From Pseudoalteromonas sp. UG3-2 (GTDB lineage Bacteria; Pseudomonadota; Gammaproteobacteria; Enterobacterales; Alteromonadaceae), in the NCBI RefSeq assembly GCF_037120705.1, contig NZ_JAWLJU010000002.1:1860001-1924000 (forward strand): DNA of 64,000 nt. The letters are read 5' to 3'. Positions 1 to 10,738 of the stretch are shown here, piece by piece; the stretch's first letter is position 1, and the number at the start of each line of letters is the position of its first letter. The notes beneath the pieces were generated by a model that worked only from the letters and a program-made list of their open reading frames with translations, was not told the origin of the DNA and did no database searches. Position numbers and translations under genes: made by a program.

Positions 1-83
1 GAAGAAAACAAAATTTAGCTGAAGATATCGCGAGGAACTACTATGAAGCAACGAGGTATGAACATATAAACTTGGCTTTCTGA
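1..83 (+). CDS. possible 3' end of an unidentified gene
   Basis: The third forward frame is open from the left edge to a TGA at 81-83, giving 26 sense codons ending in EHINLAF. The composition looks protein-like, but an open frame this short is expected by chance fairly often. No family can be recognised. The 234 bases that follow, up to the flavoprotein gene, hold no convincing gene. A CTGCCGCG/CGCGGCAG inverted pair at 252-259 and 294-301 has no T tract. Confidence 0.22.
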   Translation, partial: RKQNLAEDIARNYYEATRYEHINLAF

Positions 84-317
84 AGCCGTGCACACAGACT
101 ACTCTGATAGTTTATACAATGCAAACTTATTTCTTAGATTATTTTTTAGTCTTAATGGCGTAGTGGTCAAAGTGAGTTTGCATTTAATGAAGCCAAACCT
201 CTTTTTAAAAAAGCTCGAGCATCGAGGTAAATTGGCCGCCTATGTGGGTTAGCTGCCGCGACCATGAGGTAATTTTAGACCGCTAGCAACGGCCGCGGCA
301 GATTGAGTAAGGCACAA

Positions 318-1505
318 TTAACAAGCCTGCCCACAGGCCCAGCCACAACTCCACGCATACTGGAAGTTATAACCGCCGAGCCAACCGGTTACATCGGTGA
401 CCTCACCAATAAAATACAGGCCTTTTTGCTTTTTGGCTTCAAAGGTTTTTGAGCTTAATTCGTCCGTATCCACACCACCTAAGGTGACTTCTGCGGTTCT
501 GTAGCCTTCAGTGCCATTGGGCTTTATTTGCCATTGCGTGAGTGTTGTTGCTAGTAGGTCGATTTCGCTGTGGCTAAGCTGATTGGCATTTTTATCTGGG
601 ATACTGCCGTCGTTAATCAGCGCTTCAATAAAACGCTTAGGCAGCAAGGTGCAAAGTAGGTTCTTTAAGCTCTTTTGCCCTTGTTCAGTTCGCCACTGAT
701 GCAATTGCTCTGCAACATTCATATCAGGAAGTAAGTTAATACTAACATACTCTCCTGCTTCCCAGAATGAGCTGATTTGCAAAATCGAAGGACCAGAAAG
801 TCCGCGGTGGGTAAATAAGATATTTTCTCGAAATTGCACTCCGCTTTCGCTAGTAACTAGACTGTCGATGCTGATCCCCGATAAGCCATCAAAGCGTGTT
901 TTGTCGTGCTCATGCAGGGTAAAGGGCACTAACGCCGCGGTGGTAGGTAACACGCTTAAGCCAAATTGCTCGGCAATCTTATACCCTATTGGTGTGGCGC
1001 CGAGTTTTGGCATCGTTAATCCCCCGGAGGCAACCACCAAGGACTCACAATTAAAGCGTTGGGTATTGGTGTTAATCAGATATCGGCCGTCTTCTGTTTG
1101 CTCTACTGACACAACTTCTTGGCGCAGGTGAACATCCACCCCGGCCCACTGGCATTCAGTCAGTAAAATATCAACAATATCTTGCGCGCTATTATCACAA
1201 AACAGCTGTCCGAGTGTTTTGTGGTGATATTGCAACCCGTGTCGCTCTACTAGCTCGATAAAATCATGTTGGCTGTAGCGACTGAGACACGACTTCACAA
1301 AGTGGGGGTTTTTACACAGGTAATTACTCGGCGACGCGTTTTCATTAGTAAAGTTACAGCGCCCGCCGCCACTAATAAGAATTTTACGGCCAGGCTTTTT
1401 ACCCATATCGACAACCGCCACCTTGCGGCCGCGATAGCCCGCTTGTGCTGCACACATTAGCCCCGCGGCGCCTGCGCCAATAACAACGACATCTAGCTGC
1501 TGCAT
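318..1505 (-). CDS. HI0933/YhiN (BaiN-like) family FAD-dependent oxidoreductase
   Basis: This is a flavoprotein of the HI0933/YhiN family, whose best known relative is BaiN. The physiological substrate in gammaproteobacteria is not settled. The N-terminus has a Rossmann dinucleotide-binding fingerprint, GAGAAGL, followed by the family signature GRKILISGGGRCNFTN about 35 residues later. The C-terminus has the second FAD contact region, LYFIGEVTDVTGWLGGYN, typical of the family. Length (about 395 residues) is normal. I start at the ATG at 1503-1505 because GGTGAG lies nine bases upstream. The frame also opens at a GTG at 1524-1526, which would add seven residues without a ribosome-binding site. 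The gene stands alone, divergent from the protease at 2084. Confidence 0.88.
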   Translation of the reverse strand: MQQLDVVVIGAGAAGLMCAAQAGYRGRKVAVVDMGKKPGRKILISGGGRCNFTNENASPSNYLCKNPHFVKSCLSRYSQHDFIELVERHGLQYHHKTLGQLFCDNSAQDIVDILLTECQWAGVDVHLRQEVVSVEQTEDGRYLINTNTQRFNCESLVVASGGLTMPKLGATPIGYKIAEQFGLSVLPTTAALVPFTLHEHDKTRFDGLSGISIDSLVTSESGVQFRENILFTHRGLSGPSILQISSFWEAGEYVSINLLPDMNVAEQLHQWRTEQGQKSLKNLLCTLLPKRFIEALINDGSIPDKNANQLSHSEIDLLATTLTQWQIKPNGTEGYRTAEVTLGGVDTDELSSKTFEAKKQKGLYFIGEVTDVTGWLGGYNFQYAWSCGWACGQAC

Positions 1506-2083
1506 ATATCTATTCTCACCACCCACTATTATTTGGCCCCTTGCCTACCAGTGCCGTTTTGATGTCGTGATTTTAAAAAAGCTAACCACTGACTAAATAG
1601 GCATCCGCTACAAGAATGAAAGCAAAGGCGAATTATACCCAGATAATGCCATAATTCACAGCAAGCCCTCTGCTGCAACGTGTTATTTACAACCGCCAAG
1701 ATGTAAAAATAATTAACACTATAGAAAGTTTCAATGTCACAAAAGCAGCCATTAACAACTAAATTAAAAATAAAAAGCAGCACTTTATAATTAACTTATT
1801 GAAAGGTGCTTGGAGATTTTTAGGCATAAAGCTCTATTCAATCAATTTTGTTTACAGTCATTTACATTGTAATAAAAACTTACTCACACTGCCACCAAAA
1901 TGAAACTTATCCATTTTATTCAACAACTTAAAAAATATTACGAGCCATTTATACATCTCCATATAACCAAATCATTAGTGCAAATAACAAAACAGCGCTT
2001 TCTTTTTTATAACGCAACGTTTACTTTCGAAAACTATCAGCCTCTTAACAGCTGAATAACAAGTTAGAAACTAGGGAAACATT
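1506..2083. other. intergenic region, divergent promoters expected
   Basis: These 578 bases separate the divergent flavoprotein and protease genes and are A/T rich, especially from 1780 onward. An 84-codon minus-strand frame at 1529-1783 has a cysteine-rich composition unlike a real protein and is not called. The protease start is preceded by AGGGA at about 2071-2075. I cannot assign a promoter or operator with confidence. Confidence 0.4.
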
Positions 2084-4207
2084 ATGACATTTAATAAAAA
2101 CTTTAAGCGTGCAGCGCTGAGTGTTGCATTAAGCACACTATTTACTGCAACAGCAGCAACTGCGACACCAAATGAGACATTGAATAATACTGCATTAGCA
2201 GCAACAGCTAAGAAGCTGTCAGCTCAAAACACTCGAAGCACACAGTTCATCATTAAATACAAAGATAATAACTTTCAAACTATGAGCCTATCATCAGCTG
2301 ATATGTCTCCAGCTAAGATGCAACAACGTGCCAAAAGCTTTGTTAAGGGCTTTAGAAGTACTAAAGCAAATGCAAGAGCAAGTTATGTGCGCCCGATGGC
2401 ATTGAACAAACACCATGTTATGCGTGCAGATAAAAAGCTGTCAGCAGCTGAAGCAAACGAGTTTATGGCGGAGGTAATGGCGTCTGGCAATGTTGAATAC
2501 ATTGAAATTGACCAAATGCTACAGCCATTCGCAACCCCTAATGATCCGCGTTACAGCGATCAATGGCACTATTTCGAATCCGCAGCAGGGATCAATGCGC
2601 CAGCTGCGTGGGATAAAGCGACAGGTAGTGGCGTTGTAGTTGCGGTACTGGATACAGGTTACCGTCCGCATACAGACTTAAATGCCAATATTTTACCTGG
2701 CTACGATATGATCTCAGACATCTCTGTGGCTAACGACGGTGGCGGCCGCGATAGCGACGCTCGCGATCCAGGTGATGCCGTTTCTGCAAACGAGTGTGGT
2801 TACACTCATAGTGCAAGAGACTCAAGTTGGCACGGAACGCACGTTGCAGGTACCGTTGCAGCGGTTTCCAACAATGGTGAAGGTGTTGCCGGTGTGGCTT
2901 ACGATGCTAAAGTCGTGCCGGTGCGTGTGCTGGGTAAATGTGGTGGTCTGACTTCAGATATCGCCGACGGTATTATTTGGGCATCAGGTGGCTCGGTTTC
3001 TGGCTTACCAGCTAACCCGAATCCAGCCGACGTTATCAACATGAGCTTAGGTGGCTCTGGTGCGTGTAGCTCAACCACACAAAATGCCATCAACCAAGCG
3101 CGTAACAATGGCGCGGCGATTGTCATCGCTGCAGGTAACGATAACGATAACTCAGCCAACTATAACCCGGGTAACTGTAATGGCATCATTAATGTGGCTT
3201 CTGTAGGCCGCGATGGTAGCCGTGCTTACTACTCAAACTACGGCTCTAACATTGACGTTGCAGCGCCAGGTGGTGCCCAAAGCTTTGCTAACGACCCTGA
3301 AGGTATTTTGTCTACTCATAACTCAGGTTCAGGTGCACCAGTGAGTGATAGCTATCACTACTCACAAGGTACTTCTATGGCTGCACCACACGTTGCCGGT
3401 GTTGCTGCGCTAATTAAGCAAGCGAAACCAACTGCAACACCCGATGAGGTTGAGTCAATCCTAAAAAATACCACCAAAGCATTCGCAGGCACTTGCTCTA
3501 ACTGTGGTACCGGTGTTGTTGATGCCTCGGCTGCGGTTGACGCTGCGTCAGGTGATGTTACACCACCTACTGGCAATGAGCTTGAAGACGGCGTAGCTAA
3601 AACAGGCCTAAGCGGTTCTGCAGGCAGCGATCAGTTCTTCACTTTTGAAGTATTAGCTGGCAAGAGCAATGTGACTTTCTCTATGAGCGGCGGTACGGGT
3701 GATGCAGATCTTTACGTTAAACAAGGCAGCCAACCAACCGCGAGCAGCTATGATTGTCGTCCATATAAGGGTGGTAATAGTGAAACCTGTAGCTTTGATG
3801 CACCACAAGCAGGTACTTACCACGTGATGATCAATGGTTACCAAGCCTATTCAGGTGTCAGCCTAGTGGCGACCACAACTGAATCTAGCACTGGCACTCC
3901 GCAAGCTGGCGGTGGCACGGTTGAAGACATCTCAGCATCTCGTGGTCAGTGGAAACACTACACCATTGAAGTACCAGAAGGCATGAGCGACTTCACTGTG
4001 AAAACTTTTGGTGGCACAGGTGATGGCGACTTATTCGTTAAGTTTGGTTCACAGCCAACTTCAAGCAGCTACGACTGTCGTCCTTATGAAAGTGGTAACA
4101 ATGAAACTTGTACTTTCACTAATCCACAAGCTGGTACTTGGCACTTAAGCATCAATGCTTACAGCACCTTCTCTGGCGTAACATTAGACGCGCAGTACAA
4201 ACCATAA
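2084..4207 (+). CDS. secreted S8 subtilisin-like serine protease with two PPC domains
   Basis: This is an extracellular endopeptidase of family S8. Residues 1-28 form a Sec signal peptide (KRAALSVALSTLFTATAATA). Residues about 50-150 resemble the I9 inhibitor prodomain, and the catalytic domain runs about 160-490. The catalytic triad is visible as Asp190 (AVLDTG), His250 (SWHGTHVAG) and Ser431 (GTSMAAPHVAG), with the oxyanion Asn352. Two bacterial pre-peptidase C-terminal domains follow, at about 510-600 and 615-705. Both contain the GGTGD-DL/YVK signature and the repeated SSYDCRPY. Such domains are usually trimmed off during maturation and may help secretion or substrate attachment. The start has AGGGA upstream, and a strong terminator follows. 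A role in scavenging protein in seawater is inferred. Confidence 0.95.
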   Translation: MTFNKNFKRAALSVALSTLFTATAATATPNETLNNTALAATAKKLSAQNTRSTQFIIKYKDNNFQTMSLSSADMSPAKMQQRAKSFVKGFRSTKANARASYVRPMALNKHHVMRADKKLSAAEANEFMAEVMASGNVEYIEIDQMLQPFATPNDPRYSDQWHYFESAAGINAPAAWDKATGSGVVVAVLDTGYRPHTDLNANILPGYDMISDISVANDGGGRDSDARDPGDAVSANECGYTHSARDSSWHGTHVAGTVAAVSNNGEGVAGVAYDAKVVPVRVLGKCGGLTSDIADGIIWASGGSVSGLPANPNPADVINMSLGGSGACSSTTQNAINQARNNGAAIVIAAGNDNDNSANYNPGNCNGIINVASVGRDGSRAYYSNYGSNIDVAAPGGAQSFANDPEGILSTHNSGSGAPVSDSYHYSQGTSMAAPHVAGVAALIKQAKPTATPDEVESILKNTTKAFAGTCSNCGTGVVDASAAVDAASGDVTPPTGNELEDGVAKTGLSGSAGSDQFFTFEVLAGKSNVTFSMSGGTGDADLYVKQGSQPTASSYDCRPYKGGNSETCSFDAPQAGTYHVMINGYQAYSGVSLVATTTESSTGTPQAGGGTVEDISASRGQWKHYTIEVPEGMSDFTVKTFGGTGDGDLFVKFGSQPTSSSYDCRPYESGNNETCTFTNPQAGTWHLSINAYSTFSGVTLDAQYKP

Positions 4208-4220
4208 CTCAATGACATAA

Positions 4221-4277
4221 TAGGCCTCATATGAGGCCTATGTTCCCCAATTTAAGGCCGCTAATGCGGCCTTTTTT
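4221..4277 (+). terminator. tandem hairpins ending the protease transcript
   Basis: A perfect 20-base palindrome, TAGGCCTCATATGAGGCCTA, lies at 4221-4240. It is followed by AAGGCCGC-TAAT-GCGGCCTT and a run of T at 4254-4277. The second is a canonical rho-independent terminator. The first may stabilise the 3' end. Confidence 0.85.
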
Positions 4278-4304
4278 ATGCCGAACTAGCTTTTAAATAT
4301 GCCC

Positions 4305-6227
4305 TTAAGCTAAGCCCAGTGTGCTGCGGATCTCATGCATTTTCTCTTTTAAGCTTTGTTGAATTTGTTGCACCTGCTGATGTGAACTGTTCACTTGCCC
4401 TTTCATACTGTCCATAGCATGACCAAAAGTATCGAGCAGATCCGATTGCTGGTTCGCTAATTCCATGGCATGAGCAGCCACTTGATTGGCGCTTTGCGCG
4501 CTCTCGGCGACTCCTTCTGAATTACGTTTAAGCTCCTGGGCATGGGTGGTTTGTTGCTGCGCTTCATCGGCGAGGGCCGATATTTGCGTGGAAACCTTGT
4601 TAGAGTTATCACTCAGAGCATCAAGCTGCTTATGAATATCGGTTAACGATGCTTGAGTTTGTTGTGCCAATTTCCGCACTTCATCGGCCACCACAGCAAA
4701 GCCACGACCATGTTCGCCAGCGCGTGCTGACTCAATGGCGGCATTTAGAGCCAATAAGTTGGTTTGTTCTGCGATGGAGCTTATCATGTCAATCACATTG
4801 CTAACATCGGACACCCCAGTCAGTAACTCATTAAGGCTATCCAATCCCTGCTCTACCCGTTGCTGGGTTGTAGATGAAGCGCTGAGCATGGAGTCGGCGT
4901 AGGCAACGCTTTGATTCATTGCCTCAAAAGTTTGATTGGCATTATCGGCCACTTGGCTATTAATGTGATTGGCATCGGCACCCAAAGTACGCAATGAGTC
5001 GAGTTGAGACTGGTTTTGCTCCACTTGCTCAAAGGTATTGCCGGCTTGCGCTGATATTTCTGCCAAGTTGCGATTCATTTCTGCCATAAAGTCACTGATC
5101 ATGGTGAGCATCTCAGCTCGCTCATCGGCTTCGCCACGCTGGCGCTCAATTAACTGGTTAAAGTAACTGGCTATTTCGCCAATTTCAGTGTTTTGGTTTT
5201 TACTTTCGATATTACGCAGCTCATTACTTTCAATGAGTTGTGCAAAACCATCGCGAAGCTGCCTGAGCGGTGTGAGTACTTGTTTGAACTGCACTAAATA
5301 AACCCCTACGGCCAGCAGTACCAGTAAGCCGATGGCCACCCCAAACAACATAAAGACGTTTTGCTTAACCTCCGCTTGTTGCTCTTTCAATAAAGACTCG
5401 GCATCAAGGATACGCTGTGAAATTGCTTTAATGTCGCCTCGCAATGCCAACATTCCCGCTTGGCGCTGCTTTGACTGTTCAAGCGTATTATTCAGATCAC
5501 GGGCAAAGCGTTTTGGCCAACTTACCAACTCGGCTTTTATCTCCAGTACCTTGTCTTCAGGCTCTGCACCAAAAAACAATTCATCCTCATCCACCTCTGT
5601 CATTAACCCAAGATTTGGCAGCTGATCGATTTGTTGTGAAATGGCTTTTAAGCGATTTAGGCTCGACATCAGGCTTTGCTCTACGGCTTGGTCATATTCC
5701 ATCACCAATTTATAGGTATAGAGGCTAAGGTTAGACACTTCGCCATAATAGTCGGCAGCCAAGCGAAAATATTGCTCACTGGTGCTTTGCTGCTCTGCTT
5801 CATTGGCGTAATTAACTAAGCTTGATGCCGACCCAGACATTTGCCGTAAAGCATTATCAAGTAATGCTAATTCGTTACCCGATAGCTTACCAAGCGCACG
5901 GTATTTTCCACTAATATCGCTTTGTAACTGTTCTAACTGGGAATTTAATTGCGCAGCAATGTTGGCAGGAAGTAATTGCGACTTTTGTTGTAGCGTCGTG
6001 ATCTGCTCTTCAGCCAGGCCCAGATATTGGCTGTCTCCGGCACTGAGGTAGTCTTCAATGGTGCCTTCTAACTCAATGATCACTGCATTTTTAACTTGGT
6101 TGTAGGCATTGTCCTGAGTATCTAACTCTGTCAGTACTTGGCTGGCCCAAAATAAACTGATGGCAAGAAACACACTGGCAGTGGCAAGTAAGATAGCCAA
6201 CAATCGAGTAAAAGTAGACACACGCAT
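4305..6227 (-). CDS. methyl-accepting chemotaxis protein
   Basis: This is an inner-membrane chemoreceptor of 640 residues that would signal to CheA and CheW. The N-terminus has a membrane segment at about 7-30. A helical periplasmic sensor follows to about 290, then a second membrane segment ([21 protein letters not shown]) and a HAMP region near 315-365. The cytoplasmic coiled coil carries the highly conserved tip [20 protein letters not shown] followed by [10 protein letters not shown]. The sensor region is a four-helix-bundle type rather than Cache/PAS, so the ligand cannot be predicted. The C-terminus lacks the NWETF-type CheR docking pentapeptide. It is a single gene transcribed toward the convergent protease. 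Confidence 0.93.
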   Translation of the reverse strand: MRVSTFTRLLAILLATASVFLAISLFWASQVLTELDTQDNAYNQVKNAVIIELEGTIEDYLSAGDSQYLGLAEEQITTLQQKSQLLPANIAAQLNSQLEQLQSDISGKYRALGKLSGNELALLDNALRQMSGSASSLVNYANEAEQQSTSEQYFRLAADYYGEVSNLSLYTYKLVMEYDQAVEQSLMSSLNRLKAISQQIDQLPNLGLMTEVDEDELFFGAEPEDKVLEIKAELVSWPKRFARDLNNTLEQSKQRQAGMLALRGDIKAISQRILDAESLLKEQQAEVKQNVFMLFGVAIGLLVLLAVGVYLVQFKQVLTPLRQLRDGFAQLIESNELRNIESKNQNTEIGEIASYFNQLIERQRGEADERAEMLTMISDFMAEMNRNLAEISAQAGNTFEQVEQNQSQLDSLRTLGADANHINSQVADNANQTFEAMNQSVAYADSMLSASSTTQQRVEQGLDSLNELLTGVSDVSNVIDMISSIAEQTNLLALNAAIESARAGEHGRGFAVVADEVRKLAQQTQASLTDIHKQLDALSDNSNKVSTQISALADEAQQQTTHAQELKRNSEGVAESAQSANQVAAHAMELANQQSDLLDTFGHAMDSMKGQVNSSHQQVQQIQQSLKEKMHEIRSTLGLA

Positions 6228-6387
6228 AGAATCACAACCCTAATTTCTCTGTACGCCGTACAGAGTATTAAGAATTTATGACAATCTGATTAAAGTGACT
6301 CTCTAATTCGGGAACTGTGATAAAAATACGACTTTATGATGACAGCCATCTAGACGCTTAAACTAAAAATAAAGGCCGCCACCCTAC

Positions 6388-7143
6388 TTATTTCATCGCG
6401 GCATTAACGTAAACATCGAAGCGGTTTTTCTTGGTTTTTATCTGCATACTGGGGGTTTTATCATTGAGAAAACCAGCATAGTCAGGGCGTTTTACCACTA
6501 CGCGCTTGCTGGCCAGTTTAAGGGCATTGGGCAAGAGACTATCGGCATCGGGGTCATCGCCAACTAGGTGTTGAAAAACTCGCATTTCCTTTTTAACTTG
6601 CGCCGATTTTTCACGGTGAGGAAACATAGGATCAAGATAAACCACATCCGGCTGCCATTGTGCTTGGGTGAGAAGATCATGGCTTGAGCCATACTCTAAA
6701 CGCATACAATCTTTTACCCACTCGCCAATTTCGGCGTCTTGATAGGCGCGCTCTAAGCCATCGTAGAGTAACGCTGCAACAATCGGGTTGCGCTCTTGTA
6801 ATACCACTTTACAGCCCATGGAGGCCAACACAAAGGCATCGCGACCCAGTCCAGCTGTGGCATCTAATACCGTAGGTATTGCCCCTTTATTCAACCCCAC
6901 AGCCTTAGCAATCGCTTGACCTTTGCCGCCACCAAACTTACGCCGATGCGCAACTGCACCTGTGACAAAGTCAACTCGGATCGCGCCTAGTTTCGGCTCG
7001 TCTTGTTTCAGTAACTGCAGACCGAGTTCGTCATAAACTAAACGAAACGGTGAGTCGTCAGTGTGTAATTCAGACAACTTAAATCGTTGTGTGATGTTAT
7101 CGAGATAGGGGCGATTTTCTGTAAAAGGCGTGTGGATAAACAA
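6388..7143 (-). CDS. rsmJ: 16S rRNA (guanine-1516-N2)-methyltransferase RsmJ
   Basis: RsmJ uses S-adenosylmethionine to methylate G1516 of 16S rRNA. The family blocks are all present: [20 protein letters not shown] with KFGGGKGQ, the SAM loop [36 protein letters not shown] and [12 protein letters not shown] start at TTG (7141-7143), which has GGGAG six bases upstream. This start gives an N-terminus of the same length as the Escherichia protein as I remember it. The frame extends to a GTG at 7182, but that has no ribosome-binding site. It is a single-copy housekeeping gene between a chemoreceptor and a response regulator, and nothing links their functions. Confidence 0.9.
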   Translation of the reverse strand: MFIHTPFTENRPYLDNITQRFKLSELHTDDSPFRLVYDELGLQLLKQDEPKLGAIRVDFVTGAVAHRRKFGGGKGQAIAKAVGLNKGAIPTVLDATAGLGRDAFVLASMGCKVVLQERNPIVAALLYDGLERAYQDAEIGEWVKDCMRLEYGSSHDLLTQAQWQPDVVYLDPMFPHREKSAQVKKEMRVFQHLVGDDPDADSLLPNALKLASKRVVVKRPDYAGFLNDKTPSMQIKTKKNRFDVYVNAAMK

Positions 7144-7239
7144 GCGCGACTCCCAAACATAGTTACCGCAGGCAGTATACACAGTTCATTAGATGCTGTC
7201 TGCGCCTACCGTATCGATGTTGACGCGCAATGGCATGAT

Positions 7240-8391
7240 TTAAAATAGCTCAATATCATTTTGGCTGGGCACGTCACTTTCCTGCCAAGGTTTTGCTATT
7301 TTGTTTAGGCTCTCAATTAATTGTTGTCGCACTTCGGTGACCTCACCTAAGCGTAACTTAATAATGGCCAACTCATCGCTGAGGTAGGTAAAGTGTTCAT
7401 ACAGCTCTTTCAGTTGTTCAGCATCACTGCTTTTTAGCGCATTGAGTTTATCGCTGTTGATAATACTTTGAAACTCTTCAACCTTGTTACTGTAATGATC
7501 GCCCACGCCGGTGAGATGATCGCTTAACTCCGCAAACACTTGGCCAATTTGCTCCACTTGTTTAAGTGCTTGTTCACTGACCTCCATGTCTTTTAGCTTA
7601 GCGTCTGTGGCCTCTAAAAGGTGCGGAAATAAATCTTTATAACGGCCATAAACCGCCATATCATCCACTGGCATATTTTTAATCAACAGCGATACTTTGG
7701 GGTAATTAATGATGGTGCGCGGACCAAAGTCAACAAAGCGACTGTCGCCACGGTTTTTCTCAAATAGTTCTTGCTCTATGGGCTGAATAGCCCCTTCACT
7801 GGAAAAGAACACCGCCTCATCGTGATACCAAAACGCCACCGCGACATCGAGATCCATGGGCATAAAAAACTCAAGAAAGTAATTACTTAAAGTATTAAGA
7901 TCGTGGGCATGATAAGACTGGCCCACATAGCGCATAATGCGCCCCATATCGCCCGAGTCAATCATGGCGATTTCAGCAGTGGTTTGTGCCCGTTGCACGT
8001 CTTGTTTTAGTTGTAATGATGTTTTGCGATAGTCATCGAGTACTTTAATCCGCGCCAGTAATTCTTCGGCATCAAACGGTTTAACGATGTAGTCGGCGGC
8101 CCCGGCATTATATCCCCGCATCCGCTCCGATATATCGGCACGGCAAGATAAGAACATCACCGGAATTTCGCTGATATTGGCATGTTGCTTCAACTGTTTA
8201 CACACTTCAAAACCGGAGATCCCAGGCATTTCCACGTCCAGCAGAATAATGTCTGGATGGTACTTTTGCGCTAACCGCAGCCCTTCATCACCATTTTTAG
8301 CATGCAGCAATTTGCAACTACCCGACAGTGCTTCATCAATGATGTGATGCACAAGTTTGTCATCGTCAATGGCGAGAACCAGTTTAGTCAT
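7240..8391 (-). CDS. response regulator with uncharacterised C-terminal domain
   Basis: Residues 1-125 are a CheY-like receiver. The acidic pair is D9-D10, the phosphoacceptor is D52 (LLDVEMPG), and the conserved Lys sits in YIVKPFD. The remaining 255 residues match no output domain I recognise. They contain a hydrophobic-rich alpha/beta segment (about 140-250) and then a helical, possibly coiled-coil tail. There is no helix-turn-helix, GGDEF, EAL, HD-GYP or PP2C signature. No kinase is adjacent, so it is an orphan. The strong GGGGAAATTCAC leader before ATG supports the start. Control of chemotaxis or a phosphorelay is possible because a chemoreceptor lies two genes away, but this is only positional. 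Confidence 0.8.
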   Translation of the reverse strand: MTKLVLAIDDDKLVHHIIDEALSGSCKLLHAKNGDEGLRLAQKYHPDIILLDVEMPGISGFEVCKQLKQHANISEIPVMFLSCRADISERMRGYNAGAADYIVKPFDAEELLARIKVLDDYRKTSLQLKQDVQRAQTTAEIAMIDSGDMGRIMRYVGQSYHAHDLNTLSNYFLEFFMPMDLDVAVAFWYHDEAVFFSSEGAIQPIEQELFEKNRGDSRFVDFGPRTIINYPKVSLLIKNMPVDDMAVYGRYKDLFPHLLEATDAKLKDMEVSEQALKQVEQIGQVFAELSDHLTGVGDHYSNKVEEFQSIINSDKLNALKSSDAEQLKELYEHFTYLSDELAIIKLRLGEVTEVRQQLIESLNKIAKPWQESDVPSQNDIELF

Positions 8392-8469
8392 GTGAATTTC
8401 CCCAATAATTCATATCTTTATAGGATAGACAGAGAAACCAATTTTGCTAGCCAAAAGCAGAAGTTGAGC

Positions 8470-8498
8470 AAAAAAAAGCGCTCTAAATAGAGCGCTTC
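8470..8498 (-). terminator. rho-independent terminator of prlC
   Basis: Perfect 8-bp arms AGCGCTCT/AGAGCGCT enclose AAAT at 8477-8496. On the minus strand they are followed by a run of seven T. It lies directly after the prlC stop codon. Confidence 0.88.
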
Positions 8499-8507
8499 TT
8501 GTAGCAG

Positions 8508-10547
8508 TTATGCGGCGATGCCACTGTGGCGTAATAAGGCGTCGACTTTGGGTTCACGACCTCTAAAGCGTGTGAATAAAGTCATGGGTGCCTCCGAGCC
8601 GCCTTTTTCTAAAATATGCTGAAGGAAATCGCGGCCGGTTTCGGCGTTAAAGATACCCTCTTCTTCAAAGCGCGAAAAAGCATCCGCAGACAGCACCTCG
8701 GCCCATTTGTATGAATAGTAGCCGGCACTGTAACCACCAGCAAATATATGGCTAAAACCATGCTGGAAACGGTTAAACTCTGGTGCTTTCACCACCGCAG
8801 TGCGTTCTCGTACCGCATCTAACGTCGCTTGGATCTGACATGGCTGCGTCGGGTTAAAGTCGGCATGAATATGGAAATCAAACAATGAGAACTCAAGCTG
8901 TCTTAGCATTTGCATGGCAGACTGGAAGTTTTTCGCTGCCAATAACTTATCAAGCATCTCTTTGGGTAATGGCTCACCCGTTTCATAGTGGCCTGAAATG
9001 AAATTCAATGCTTCTTCTTCGTAGCACCAATTTTCTAAAAACTGACTCGGCAGCTCAACGGCATCCCATGCAACGCCGTTGATACCAGCCACAGGAGCTG
9101 CATCTACTTGGGTTAGCATATGGTGGATACCATGACCAAACTCATGGAATAAGGTGGTTACTTCGTTATGAGTAAAGAGCGCGGGCTTATCGCCAACGGC
9201 CTTATTAAAGTTACAGACCAGATAGGCAACTGGGGTTTGCAACTCGCCACTGGCACGTACTTTACGGCCCATGCAATCATCCATCCAAGCGCCACCGCGT
9301 TTGTGTTCACGAGCGTATAGATCGAGATAAAAGTTACCGCGCAGCTCACCATTGCCATCATGAATAGCAAAGAAGCGAACATCAGGATGATAGGTATCAA
9401 CACCCTCTACTTCGCTTACTGTAATGCCAAATAAGCGGTTAACTGTTTCAAATAAGCCTGACAATACTTTGTGCTCAGGGAAATACGGGCGTAACTCTTC
9501 GTCTGAAATGGCATATTTCGCTTGTTTTAGCTTTTCTCCATAATAGGCATAATCCCATGGCTTAAGGCTTTCAACACCGTGCTCTTGCTTAGCAAAGGCG
9601 CGTAGCTCGGCTACTTCTTGCTCTGCTTGAGGCTTTGACTTTGCAGCTAAATCGTTCAAGAACTCAAATACTTGAGCTGGGCTTTCTGCCATCTTGGTTG
9701 CTAGTGATTTCTCAGCATAGTTGCTAAAGCCTAACAGTTGCGCCAGCTCATGGCGTAACGTTAGCTCTTCGTGCATGATCTCTGAGTTATCAAACTCGCC
9801 AGCATTAGGGCCTTGATCGGAAGCGCGTGTCACAAAGGCGCGATAGGCTTCTTCACGTAATGCTTGATTGTCGGCATAGGTCATTAATGGCAAATAAGAC
9901 GGGATATCTAATGTAAAGACCCAACCGTCTACACCTTTGGCTTCTGCTGTGTGTGCTGCCAGTGCCAGCGCCGACTCAGGCAAACCGGCCAACTCCGATT
10001 CATCAGTAATGTGTTTGTGCCACGCTTGCGTTGCATCCATGACATTATTACCAAATTTCGACGCCAGCTCTGATAACCGCGCACTGATCTCACCGAAGCG
10101 TTTTTGTTGCTCAGGTGCCAATGCAATACCAGACAATTGAAAATCTCTTAAGGCGTTATCAATCGAGGTTTGCTGCGCCAAGGTTAACAGAGCAAATTCA
10201 TCCGACTCTTTAATGGCTTTATAGGCCTCATAAAGCCCCTGATGCTGACCGACAAAGGTGGAGTATTCAGAAATAAGTGGTAAGCACTCATCATAAGCTT
10301 TACGCAATGCCTCTGTGTTTACCACCGAGTGCATATGAGACACAGGCGACCACATCCGCGCCAGTTTGTCGTCTGCTTCCTCCAGCGGTAAAACAAAATT
10401 ATCCCAACTGTAAGTAGGCTGCTTAAGCACTTCATCAATCGTTTCACGACAGTGATCAATGGCGGCTTTTAGGGCGTCAACAATATGTTCTGGCTTAATC
10501 TTAGAAAAAGGAGGTAATCCTTCCAGCGCGATTAATGGGTTACTCAT
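8508..10547 (-). CDS. prlC: oligopeptidase A (M3 family metallopeptidase)
   Basis: This is a cytosolic zinc endopeptidase that degrades short peptides, including cleaved signal peptides. The zinc site HEFGH is followed by GIHHMLTQV, with the downstream glutamate supplied by the ELPSQFLENW segment. The family's substrate-binding tail is present as FNRFQHGFSHIFAGGYSAGYYSYKWAEVLSADAF. Length (679 residues) matches Escherichia PrlC, and the N-terminus NPL-PPFSKI-PEH is very similar. I use the ATG at 10545-10547, which aligns with the Escherichia start. A GTG two codons upstream is possible. It is divergent from gor, whereas in Escherichia prlC lies beside rsmJ. Here both are nearby but separated by the response regulator. 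Confidence 0.95.
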   Translation of the reverse strand: MSNPLIALEGLPPFSKIKPEHIVDALKAAIDHCRETIDEVLKQPTYSWDNFVLPLEEADDKLARMWSPVSHMHSVVNTEALRKAYDECLPLISEYSTFVGQHQGLYEAYKAIKESDEFALLTLAQQTSIDNALRDFQLSGIALAPEQQKRFGEISARLSELASKFGNNVMDATQAWHKHITDESELAGLPESALALAAHTAEAKGVDGWVFTLDIPSYLPLMTYADNQALREEAYRAFVTRASDQGPNAGEFDNSEIMHEELTLRHELAQLLGFSNYAEKSLATKMAESPAQVFEFLNDLAAKSKPQAEQEVAELRAFAKQEHGVESLKPWDYAYYGEKLKQAKYAISDEELRPYFPEHKVLSGLFETVNRLFGITVSEVEGVDTYHPDVRFFAIHDGNGELRGNFYLDLYAREHKRGGAWMDDCMGRKVRASGELQTPVAYLVCNFNKAVGDKPALFTHNEVTTLFHEFGHGIHHMLTQVDAAPVAGINGVAWDAVELPSQFLENWCYEEEALNFISGHYETGEPLPKEMLDKLLAAKNFQSAMQMLRQLEFSLFDFHIHADFNPTQPCQIQATLDAVRERTAVVKAPEFNRFQHGFSHIFAGGYSAGYYSYKWAEVLSADAFSRFEEEGIFNAETGRDFLQHILEKGGSEAPMTLFTRFRGREPKVDALLRHSGIAA

Positions 10548-10738
10548 GGGCACACTCGTTTTCTTTTACTCTACTTAGAAGCTTGAAATAGGGATGACTG
10601 ACCGCATTTACAAGTATCTGAATGAATTTTTGCGTTATATTGGTCACTATCTAATAGACTAGACGATGAACTTTTGCATCCTCTTTGTAGTAAAGTTAGT
10701 GAAGCAAAAGCAAAACAAATAATTGGTGAGGAATTTTT

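Noticed and set aside
252..301. Terminator for the flavoprotein gene
   Set aside because: The CTGCCGCG/CGCGGCAG arms are 34 bases apart and no T tract follows on the minus strand.
1529..1783. 84-codon minus-strand frame after the flavoprotein gene
   Set aside because: Many cysteines and aromatic residues with no domain or ribosome site. It lies in A/T-rich spacer.
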